DNA of 33,263 nucleotides, taken from assembly GCA_021204085.1 (NCBI GenBank), contig JAJPZY010000128.1:1-33263 (forward strand), read 5' to 3'. The first letter of the stretch is position 1. Every line of letters starts with the position of its first letter. Source of the stretch: Clostridiales bacterium (GTDB lineage Bacteria; Bacillota; Clostridia; Lachnospirales; Lachnospiraceae). Below, piece after piece: positions 17,762-24,870 of this stretch. The notes below the pieces were generated by a model. That model was given only the letters and a program-made list of their open reading frames with translations, made no database searches and had not been told where the DNA came from. The position numbers and the translations under genes are program-made.

Positions 17762-17801
17762 AAATAAAAAGGAAGGGCTGCGGAAATACACCGCAACCCT
17801 T
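17762..17801 (-). terminator. Intrinsic terminator of the 1268-residue FN3 protein gene
   Basis: Inverted repeat AAGGGCTGCGG (17773-17783) and CCGCAACCCTT (17791-17801), one mismatch and a 7-base loop, followed on the minus strand by TTCCTTTTTATTT. Confidence 0.8.
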
Positions 17802-17839
17802 GGTCTTGCAGCAGGCACTTTCATTATGCCTGTTTGATT

Positions 17840-20800
17840 TTACTTTGATATCTTTACTTTTTTCTTGCTGTTCCATGCAGAATAATATTTTGTGCCATCC
17901 ACAATCTTATAAGCACGGACACGGACATAATACGTCTTTCCTTTCTTCAGGCTGGAGATTGTCTTGCTGACAGTTTTGTAGCTTTTTACCGTAACAGTCT
18001 TGCTGTCAGAAAAATCGCTTGATGTGGAGTACTGGATCTGATATCCTGTTGCTTTGCTGTTTTTACTCCACTTAACAGCCATCTTCTTTGAACTGCTGTT
18101 CTTTAAACTGGAAATGGACGGAGCGGTCAGACGGACGGTTGTCTTGCTTGTATAGCTGCCTTTCGTACTGCCGCTATACGGCCGAACAGCGTAAATATAA
18201 GTTTTGCCATTCTTGCTCTTTACAGAGGTATCGGAATAACTAACCGTTGAACCGCTGGTGATCGTTGCGATCTTCTTAAAAGAACCGCCGCTGGTCTTCC
18301 GGTACAAGTAATAGCCTTTGGCACCGGATACTTTGCTCCATTTCACGGTGATGCCTTTGGAGGTATTTATAAGGCTGCTGATTTTGCCTGCCTTTAAATA
18401 TTTGATGCTAAGGCCGGTGCTGTCGTAACTACTGGTATTGGATGTTCCCTCAGCATTGATGCAACGTACTGTATAATAATAAGTCGTCCCGCTCTTTGCA
18501 GTTGTGTCTGTGTAGCTGGTTGATTTTGTATCACCAAGCTTTTTCCATGAACCGCTGGAGGTTTTACGATAAACCCGGTATTTCTCAGCGCCAGTTACAG
18601 ATTCCCAGGAAACCTTTACGCCTTTCGTTATATTGGAAATGCCGGAAAGTTCCGGAATCTTACATTTCACCTTGATCGTCAGTGTAGTCTTTGCGCCGTT
18701 ATAATTATCTGTGCCCGCAGCCATAACCGTGATCGTCACTGTACCGGCAGATACACCTGTCACAAGGCCTGAGCTGCTGACTTTCGCGATGGAAGTATCG
18801 CTGGACTTGTAGCTTATGCTGCCCTGGCCCGAAGCGGTGATCTGTGCCGTATCGCCTGCAAAAATACTTGAGGAGGCTGTAGCAGCTGTGACTGTCTGGT
18901 CAGCTTTACTGATCGTAAAAGGCATATCTACGGATCCATTATAACTGCTAATACCGGTGATGGTAGCAGTCGCTGTGCCGGCATTTATATTATTGTAATA
19001 AGCGACCTCATAATCTGTTCCCATTGTCAAGGTGTTTCCGTTCGTATTTTTTACGATAACAGCAGGTTTCTTTTCTTCCCCGTCATAAATATAGTCTGTT
19101 GTCTGTAATATGATCTCGCATTCAGAAATGACAAAAATTTCTTCCCCGCAGATGACGCAGACTCCGTTTTCAACTGTATGTCCGGTTGCCGGGATTGTCT
19201 GGACTTCAGTTATCATATTAGCTGCTTCGCTATCACTAAACATTTTTCCACAATCATCACACGTCCAGTATTCTTCGTAGCCGTCTGTTATGCAGGTGGC
19301 ATCTGCAGCCGGGTGATACGTAAGGCTTTTGTGTTCACAATCTGCTTCGATAGTTACAGAAACAACAGTCAGACTATATATATCGTCTACATTAGCGCTC
19401 AGCAGGATGTCGGCCCGTATTTTGTTATAGTCTGTTTTTAATGCGGTAATTGTAAGTGTATCGACATCCATACTCACTGCATTAATTTCATCAAGCTCAC
19501 TGCTACCATCTATAATATATCGACCTTCGTCCACCAGATAATAATCATCAATGATTAAACTGAAGGTAATTTCATCAGATGAAACACTCTTTCCTTCAGG
19601 GTATTCTAACGAATAGTAAGCTACACTAGGATCTAGGGTTATGCTTTCTCCGGGAGCCAACGAAAAGCTGTCCTCGGCAAGCGTAATTTCACAATACTCT
19701 GAGCAGATTGACAAGGAAATGAATTTCTCATCGGCCTTGTTTCCTTCCTCATCATACACCGCTACTGAAATTTCTATATTTTCGTCAACAACATCATCAG
19801 TAGAAACTGCTGTCACTGTACATGTATTGCCTGAAGGGGTAAGAGTGACAACATTTTCCGCGTCAGAGGATCCGAGGGACCATTCATAGGTTATATTTCC
19901 ATCGTACTCTGTTTCGCTATAATCTTCAGCAGATTCCGTGCAAAGCATATAAGCAGCAGATATGATTGCACTTTGCCCGGGTAAAAGTGTTCCCTTATTA
20001 CAGGAAGCAGTCAGATAATAACTTTCTATAACATCGCATACGCTCAAAATAAATGAGTATTCACCGCTGTTTTCATTGTCACCATCAGCTGAGTCGTAAA
20101 ATAATGTTACAGTAACATTCCCTTCAGCGGTAGGAGTAAAAACATAATACCCATCTACCAGCTGAACATCAAGGGATTCCCCGTTTTCTGTCACAGCAGT
20201 AACCGCAGTTACAGGAATGTCTATATTTGAATATATTGCGTCACCGTCCTCGTCGTAAGATTTAATCTCACAATCAATGCTATCATCTTTCGCAATACTG
20301 TATTCATTATTTGTGAGCCATTCCTCATTTTCCTGTGAGTAATAATAAGTATATTCGGAAGGTCTGTTTATGATTACATGTATAAATGTTTCCGAGGCTT
20401 CAATTTCATTGCCATCAATTTCCGCCGTAATCAGATAATCAGCATTAAAATATGAAACATCTGAAGGAAAATCGATTGCCTCAATGTGAAGCCCATCTGT
20501 CTGTATTAAATCTTCCGCTTCAAGAGAAGGATCTTCCTCAGAATACCAGGAATATGAACAACCAGTATTTCTTAAGTAATATGTTACCCCAGATGTAATT
20601 GAACTGGTTCCATCCAACGTGTGATAAAGAAGTTCAACATTAACATCGGTGGATTCCCCTACATTTAAAGAATATTCCTTTGGCGATGCAGCAAATTCAT
20701 AATATTCTGTACAAACAGAGATTTTTTGATACTCTGTATCATCTGTACATAACAGTGTTCCATCAGCGTCAAATACTTCTACTTCTGCCCACACCGGCGA

Positions 20801-21646
20801 TGGATCCACATTAAGAGAATCTTTCGCTGTCACAGTAACTGATGAGCCATTAACAGTGGTTGAAGCAAGGGCTTCATTCTCGTCATGTATCGTCCATTGA
20901 TAGGTGACATCTCCCTCATATTCGCCTGTAGTTCTTTCACCGTCTGTGTACATTGTATTATATTCTACAGTAGCATCAAATGTTGTTGCCTCGCCCGGAA
21001 GGATATAGGAATTATCCCATTCAATATTTACAGAATATTCTGTAAGCTCATCAACAGCATTGAACGTAAAGGAATAAACACCATTATAAACCGTGTCTTC
21101 TACATCAGGGGATGGCGTGTAATAAAATGTAACTGTTAATTCACCAGTCTCCCATGGGATAATCAAATATCCGTCATCATCTTCTTCAAAGTCATAATCT
21201 GCTGACCCGGAAATAGAGATATCGTCAATCTCGCAATATCCTTCAGTAGAATAACAGTCTTCTGGGTCATCATAATAATATTCTGCATAATAGTAAATAG
21301 CTCCTTCTCCGGAAAAACGATAGGATGCACCCACCAATATATTCCTGTCTGTATATATACATTCATAGTATGAATAATACACTGTTTTCTCGGCCTCTAA
21401 TGTATCCACTTGGTCAGATAATCCGCCGGTTTCTCCTTCCGATTCCTTTCCTTCAGAAGATACTGTCGCTTCATACACAGTTTCGTTTTCATCCTCTTCC
21501 ATAGATTTTTCTAATGTCATCTCTGCATTGGATACTTCTTCCGCTTTCATACCATTGGTTTCAGCCATTGAAGTAACTGTCGGCGTAACAACCATTGCAA
21601 AGGCAAGCAATAAAGCAACGGTTTTCTTCCATTTTTGCATTTTCAT
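17840..21646 (-). CDS. Large secreted FN3/Ig-repeat surface protein
   Basis: A 1268-residue secreted protein of unknown function. A signal peptide spans residues 1-28 (cleavage after SMA). Residues about 85-430 form an acidic Tyr-rich region shared with the 889-residue paralogue at 24871. Further beta-rich modules reach about 765. A Cys segment at 770-835 has WTCDDCG and GVCVICGEE. An MBG-type domain lies at about 845-915 (YDGEEKKPAVIVKN), a Big_2 Ig domain at 917-992 (SSDTSIAKVSSSGLVTGVSAGTVTITV) and three FN3 domains at about 998-1268. The N-terminal half is strongly acidic and the FN3 tail strongly basic, which could let the tail bind anionic wall polymers; no LPXTG or membrane anchor is present. 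AGGAGG is 10 bases before the ATG. Adhesin or carbohydrate-binding scaffold is a guess. Confidence 0.85.
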   Translation of the reverse strand: MKMQKWKKTVALLLAFAMVVTPTVTSMAETNGMKAEEVSNAEMTLEKSMEEDENETVYEATVSSEGKESEGETGGLSDQVDTLEAEKTVYYSYYECIYTDRNILVGASYRFSGEGAIYYYAEYYYDDPEDCYSTEGYCEIDDISISGSADYDFEEDDDGYLIIPWETGELTVTFYYTPSPDVEDTVYNGVYSFTFNAVDELTEYSVNIEWDNSYILPGEATTFDATVEYNTMYTDGERTTGEYEGDVTYQWTIHDENEALASTTVNGSSVTVTAKDSLNVDPSPVWAEVEVFDADGTLLCTDDTEYQKISVCTEYYEFAASPKEYSLNVGESTDVNVELLYHTLDGTSSITSGVTYYLRNTGCSYSWYSEEDPSLEAEDLIQTDGLHIEAIDFPSDVSYFNADYLITAEIDGNEIEASETFIHVIINRPSEYTYYYSQENEEWLTNNEYSIAKDDSIDCEIKSYDEDGDAIYSNIDIPVTAVTAVTENGESLDVQLVDGYYVFTPTAEGNVTVTLFYDSADGDNENSGEYSFILSVCDVIESYYLTASCNKGTLLPGQSAIISAAYMLCTESAEDYSETEYDGNITYEWSLGSSDAENVVTLTPSGNTCTVTAVSTDDVVDENIEISVAVYDEEGNKADEKFISLSICSEYCEITLAEDSFSLAPGESITLDPSVAYYSLEYPEGKSVSSDEITFSLIIDDYYLVDEGRYIIDGSSELDEINAVSMDVDTLTITALKTDYNKIRADILLSANVDDIYSLTVVSVTIEADCEHKSLTYHPAADATCITDGYEEYWTCDDCGKMFSDSEAANMITEVQTIPATGHTVENGVCVICGEEIFVISECEIILQTTDYIYDGEEKKPAVIVKNTNGNTLTMGTDYEVAYYNNINAGTATATITGISSYNGSVDMPFTISKADQTVTAATASSSIFAGDTAQITASGQGSISYKSSDTSIAKVSSSGLVTGVSAGTVTITVMAAGTDNYNGAKTTLTIKVKCKIPELSGISNITKGVKVSWESVTGAEKYRVYRKTSSGSWKKLGDTKSTSYTDTTAKSGTTYYYTVRCINAEGTSNTSSYDSTGLSIKYLKAGKISSLINTSKGITVKWSKVSGAKGYYLYRKTSGGSFKKIATITSGSTVSYSDTSVKSKNGKTYIYAVRPYSGSTKGSYTSKTTVRLTAPSISSLKNSSSKKMAVKWSKNSKATGYQIQYSTSSDFSDSKTVTVKSYKTVSKTISSLKKGKTYYVRVRAYKIVDGTKYYSAWNSKKKVKISK
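18132..18434 (-). repeat. FN3-coding duplicate, copy 1
   Basis: Aligns without gaps to 25166-25468 at a constant offset of 7034 bases, with long identical runs. Both encode the FN3 module beginning YLKAGKISSL and ending TTVRLT. It marks recent duplication or gene conversion between the two paralogues. Confidence 0.85.
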
Positions 21647-21734
21647 AACTGCAAAACCTCCTTTTTTTACGGGAAATATATTAAAGTTTAACGCTTACAT
21701 GATACCAAAATGCAGGAAGCATAAAAACAGAACC

Positions 21735-21763
21735 GACGAAAATGGCACATTATCTGACGAAAT
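21735..21763 (-). promoter_or_regulatory. 21-bp-period direct repeats upstream of the 1268-residue protein gene
   Basis: GACGAAAA (21735-21742) and GACGAAAT (21756-21763) are in direct orientation exactly 21 bases apart, two helical turns. A matching pair precedes the vWA-lipase gene at 32998-33026. A -10-like TATCAT lies about 30 bases downstream in the leftward direction without a good -35, as expected of an activated promoter. The binding protein is unknown. In the rest of 21647-22023 I see only the LRR terminator and a weak hairpin. Confidence 0.5.
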
Positions 21764-21940
21764 TGGCCATTAAAACAGCGCAGCGTTAGAAAAATAAATT
21801 ATTGAAGCAACGCTTGCCGGTTTCGGTAAATTGTGATATTAAACCGGTTCACTATTTTTTGAAAAGAAAAGAAAGAGGCAAAGCCCTTTCCACTGACTCT
21901 CCATTGTTCTTTTAATTTCTTCCTTTCTTTATTAATCCTG

Positions 21941-21975
21941 AAAACGAAAGGAAAAGGGGCTGAAAACAGCCCCTT
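21941..21975 (-). terminator. Intrinsic terminator of the LRR gene
   Basis: Perfect 9-bp stem AAGGGGCTG / CAGCCCCTT (21954-21962 and 21967-21975) with a 4-base loop, followed on the minus strand by TTCCTTTCGTTTT. Confidence 0.85.
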
Positions 21976-22023
21976 AAAACATTTCTTTCACACATATAAT
22001 AATGTTATTGCATCTTTCCCTTA

Positions 22024-23865
22024 TTAGAGTTTCTTTACGGTGATCTTGCTTCCCGCGCCTTTTGCCTTGAAGATCTTTTTATAAGCTGAGACTTTCGCAG
22101 ACGGTACTTTGAATGTGCAGGTGCTCTTGATTCCTTTGAAAGCGTTTGCTTCCACATTAGAGGATGTCAGCTTCGAAGTCTTAAACGTGACAGAAGCCAG
22201 CTTGGAGTCACCATAGAACGCCTTCTCACCAATGCCTGCAAGTTTCGTGGACTTGCTCACAAATGTCGCCAGCTTCGTGCAGTTCGCGAAAGCTTTGTCC
22301 CCAATGCTGGTAAGTGCTGTGGATGTAAGGTTTACATATGTAAGGGCCTTGCAGCCGTAGAAAGCGCTTTCACCAATGGTCTTCACTTTCGCCAGTGTCA
22401 CCTTTGAAGAGGTGCTTCCGATCTGGGTCAATTTTGTGCACTTATAGAATGCTTTGCTACCGATCTTTGTGACCTTCGTCATGCCGGATACTTTCGTCAG
22501 CTTCGAATCACCGTAGAAAGCTTTGGCACCCACAGAAGTGACCGCTTCACAGCCAGTAACTGTTTTCAATGCCGTGCAGTTTGCAAACGCTGCTTCTCCA
22601 AGGGTTTCCACACCAGAAGCCACCTTGAAAGTTGTAAGGGCTGTGCAGCCATAGAAGGCTTTGTCGGAGATCATTGTTAAGGAAGTGGATGTGAGGCTCA
22701 CCTTTTCGATGGCTTTGCATCCATAGAAAGCACTGCTGCCAAGGTTCATTACCTTTGCCAGTTTTATCGTACCGCTGGTGCTGCCGATGGTAGCCAGTTT
22801 CGTGCATTTGCAAAATGCTTTGGTTCCGATATATGTGACTTTTGTCATGCCGGATACCTTTGTAAGCTTCTTGTCCCCGTAAAATGCATATTCACTTACT
22901 ATAGTGACTGCAGAACAGCCAGTGACGCTCTTTAAAGAAGTGCAGTTCTTAAATGCATTCGCACCGATTCTAGTTACGCTGGATGGGATCTTTACGGTGC
23001 TAAGATTTTCACAGCCTTCAAACGCATAATTACCGATAGAAGTGACTTCATCGCCAATCGTTATAGAAGTGATCGCGGACTGGAAATCGTCCCAAGGGAC
23101 ATCCGAAGCACTGCTCCATTCTTTCATTTCACCGCTACCGGAAATTGTCAGTGTATAAGTTCCCAATTCTTCTCCTTCTTCCAATTTCCAAGGCATATAG
23201 TTCCCGTCCCCGCAGAATCCGCTAGCTGAATCACCAATATCACCTAGTCCGGTACTGTTGTAATGGATGATGGCATAAATCAGCGGATTATTATTACCTT
23301 CGATATTTATGGCGTTCCAATCAGACTCAGAACCCCTATAGTAAACGTTGGTCAGACTATAACAGCAGTTAAAAGCTTCATAAGCGATGGAGGTAACGCC
23401 ACTGCCAATCGTCACGTTGGTCAGATTAGTGCAACTAATGAAGGCTCGTTCACTTATGATGGTAACGCTGTTCGGGATCGTTATGCTGGTCAGGCCATCG
23501 CAGCCAGAAAACGCCGCTTCACCGATGGAGGTAACGGTGTCTGGAATCGTTATGCCGGCCAGGCTATAGCATTCAGAGAACGTGTATGCACTAATAGAAA
23601 TAATGCCATCCGGGATCGTTATGTTGGTTAGGTTATAACAATCAACAAATGCCGCTTCACCGATGGAAGTAACACTGTCCGGAATCGTTATGCTGGTCAG
23701 ATTAGTGCAGCTCTGGAAGGCGTATTCACCAATAGAGGTAACGCTGTTGCCGATTGTTACATTGGTCAAACTATCGTTGAAAGAGAACGCGCGTTCACCA
23801 ATAGAGGTGTCAAAGTCGCATACATCAACCGCAAAACAGCCAGACAGAGGAAAGACTACCTTCAT
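22024..23865 (-). CDS. BspA-type leucine-rich repeat protein, 5'-truncated
   Basis: An open frame of 613 codons made almost wholly of LRR_5 (BspA/TpLRR) units such as SVTSIGEYAFQSCTNLTSITIPD, in two blocks separated at about residues 205-275 by the ISGSGEMKEW-type spacer seen in secreted LRR proteins. The end VSAYKKIFKAKGAGSKITVKK is typical. The first 16 or so residues (MKVVFPLSGCFAVDV) match nothing of this family; they are the reverse complement of tnpB sequence. There is no signal peptide and no credible ribosome site, so the original promoter, secretion signal and first repeats were removed when the insertion-sequence fragment joined at about 23808-23822. Homologous sequence therefore runs from 22024 to about 23812. 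It is probably not expressed or secreted. Its terminator is intact. Confidence 0.8.
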   Translation of the reverse strand: MKVVFPLSGCFAVDVCDFDTSIGERAFSFNDSLTNVTIGNSVTSIGEYAFQSCTNLTSITIPDSVTSIGEAAFVDCYNLTNITIPDGIISISAYTFSECYSLAGITIPDTVTSIGEAAFSGCDGLTSITIPNSVTIISERAFISCTNLTNVTIGSGVTSIAYEAFNCCYSLTNVYYRGSESDWNAINIEGNNNPLIYAIIHYNSTGLGDIGDSASGFCGDGNYMPWKLEEGEELGTYTLTISGSGEMKEWSSASDVPWDDFQSAITSITIGDEVTSIGNYAFEGCENLSTVKIPSSVTRIGANAFKNCTSLKSVTGCSAVTIVSEYAFYGDKKLTKVSGMTKVTYIGTKAFCKCTKLATIGSTSGTIKLAKVMNLGSSAFYGCKAIEKVSLTSTSLTMISDKAFYGCTALTTFKVASGVETLGEAAFANCTALKTVTGCEAVTSVGAKAFYGDSKLTKVSGMTKVTKIGSKAFYKCTKLTQIGSTSSKVTLAKVKTIGESAFYGCKALTYVNLTSTALTSIGDKAFANCTKLATFVSKSTKLAGIGEKAFYGDSKLASVTFKTSKLTSSNVEANAFKGIKSTCTFKVPSAKVSAYKKIFKAKGAGSKITVKKL

Positions 23866-24225
23866 AATCTCTCAAAGCATGAGATTGAGAACCAAGATTT
23901 CATCGCGGCAGAGGACTTGAAAGTCAGCAACCTCGAAAAAAACCATTGCCTGGCAAAAGCGATCCAGGATGCGGGATGGCGCACGCTACTTACCATGCTA
24001 CAGTACAAGGCAGATATGTACGGGAAACAGGTCGTCCTCATTCCTCCGCAGTACACGACCCAGACATGCAGTGCCTGCGGGTATGTCTTAAAGGAAGGCG
24101 AATGCCTGACCTTGCTTGACAGGGACTGGACCTGCCCAAACTGCCACACATATCACCACAGGGATACGAATGCCGCGCAGGTCATCCTCCAAAAAGGGCT
24201 TAAAGCTGCAGGTATTTCTGTATAA
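23815..24225 (+). pseudogene. IS605-family TnpB, C-terminal third only
   Basis: The frame encodes the end of a TnpB RNA-guided nuclease: NRKTARQRKDYLHNLS, then FIAAEDLKVSNLEKNHCLAKAIQDAGW with the RuvC-II Glu, a zinc ribbon formed by CSAC and CPNC pairs, and RDTNAA with the RuvC-III Asp. The N-terminal and RuvC-I parts are missing, as are any ATG and ribosome site; family members run about 370-430 residues and about 136 remain. It begins abruptly where the LRR gene on the opposite strand ends, so a deletion or rearrangement fused the two. It cannot be an active nuclease. A structured region that may be its omega RNA follows. Confidence 0.88.
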
Positions 24226-24429
24226 AGTCACTCGTTGGAATATTACCCTGGTATGACAACTCACCAGGCTAACCGCCGGGCCATTGGCGGGCCTCCACTT
24301 ATGATTCTGCGGAACGTAAGCGAGCCTGCTGTACCACAGCAAGTTGATGCTGCCAGCTGGCGGTTCCCCGGAACTGCGTTTGATGGCTCAGGCACCATCA
24401 AGCTCCTGACACCGTCAGGAGTAGTTGAC
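24226..24429 (+). ncRNA. Candidate omega RNA / right-end structured RNA of the tnpB remnant
   Basis: About 200 non-coding bases dense in short hairpins: CCTGGT/ACCAGG (24247-24268), CCGCC/GGCGG (24273-24290), TGCTGT/ACAGCA, TGATGG/CCATCA and CTCCTGA/TCAGGAG (24403-24421). Such a chain next to the tnpB stop is where omega RNAs lie in IS605-type elements. If the scaffold ends at TTGAC (24425-24429), the guide would be the bases from 24430. Whether it is still transcribed is unknown because the promoter within tnpB may be lost. Confidence 0.5.
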
Positions 24430-24474
24430 AGCAATCGTCATTTTGGAATTAATCGCGGTAACTTACTCATACCT

Positions 24475-24621
24475 TTACCCCTCTATTTCCGCAATAATCT
24501 TATCAATCTCATCCCGAAGCACCTGTTCCCGCGCTACGATCTCTTTGATCTCTGCGTTCAGTTTTACGATATCAATCTTTTCTCTCGTATCTTCCGCTTC
24601 TACATAAGTGGATAGCGTTTC
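24475..24621 (-). pseudogene. Type I restriction-modification methylase HsdM, C-terminal relic
   Basis: Reading leftward this strand encodes 48 residues starting ETLSTYVEAEDTREKID and running through LNAEIKEIVAREQVLRDEIDKI to end in IIAEIEG and a TAA at 24475. This is the characteristic C-terminal helix of HsdM N6-adenine methylases. An in-frame stop (24622-24624) precedes it, there is no start codon, and no other hsd gene is present. It is a fragment left by a deletion or by the rearrangement that brought in the tnpB remnant. Identification rests on pattern recognition of a short segment. Confidence 0.7.
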
Positions 24622-24809
24622 TTACAGCGGCCCCAAAACCACCTTTATAAAAAAAGGAATATATGTATCAGCAGGCTGCGATTGTATTATTTTCTTATCG
24701 GGGTCTTCGGAACGGTTTTTTCAAAGAGGAACTGAGTTCCGATTGGAGAAATTTTGCTATAAAATATATTTAAGTTTCTAAGTTCGAGCAGTACAAAATG
24801 AAAATTACC
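24622..24809. other. AT-rich stretch without recognised genes
   Basis: Between the hsdM relic and the terminator of the 889-residue protein I see no supported reading frame and no RNA. The only structure is a short inverted repeat GGAAC-TGA-GTTCC. Confidence 0.5.
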
Positions 24810-24848
24810 AAAGAAAACCCGGCCTCATATGATTCATACAAGGCCGGG
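24810..24848 (-). terminator. Intrinsic terminator of the 889-residue FN3 protein gene
   Basis: Perfect 8-bp GC-rich stem CCCGGCCT (24818-24825) / AGGCCGGG (24841-24848), followed on the minus strand by TTTTCTTT. Confidence 0.85.
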
Positions 24849-24870
24849 AATACACTATCCTGTTTACAGT

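Larger units (their letters stand above)
23815..24429 (+). mobile_element. Remnant of an IS200/IS605-type element (right part)
   Basis: Comprises the tnpB fragment and the structured right end. The likely right boundary is after the final hairpin (CTCCTGA/TCAGGAG, 24403-24421) and TAGTTGAC, near 24429. The left end and any tnpA are absent. The exact boundary is inferred from the end of the structured sequence and the start of hsdM-related DNA. Confidence 0.6.

Noticed and set aside
21817-21847. A rightward terminator-like hairpin CCGGTTT / AAACCGG followed by a T run
   Set aside because: The loop is 17 bases, the stem is only 7 bp, and no rightward transcript is evident to end there.
22024-23812. 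Short periodic repeats that could be taken for a CRISPR array
   Set aside because: They are coding LRR_5 units with variable length and no constant repeat-spacer pattern.
23917-24225. An independent 102-residue gene starting at TTG 23917
   Set aside because: The TnpB similarity runs through this position from about 23815, there is no ribosome site, and TTG here is an internal Leu codon of the family motif EDLKVSN.
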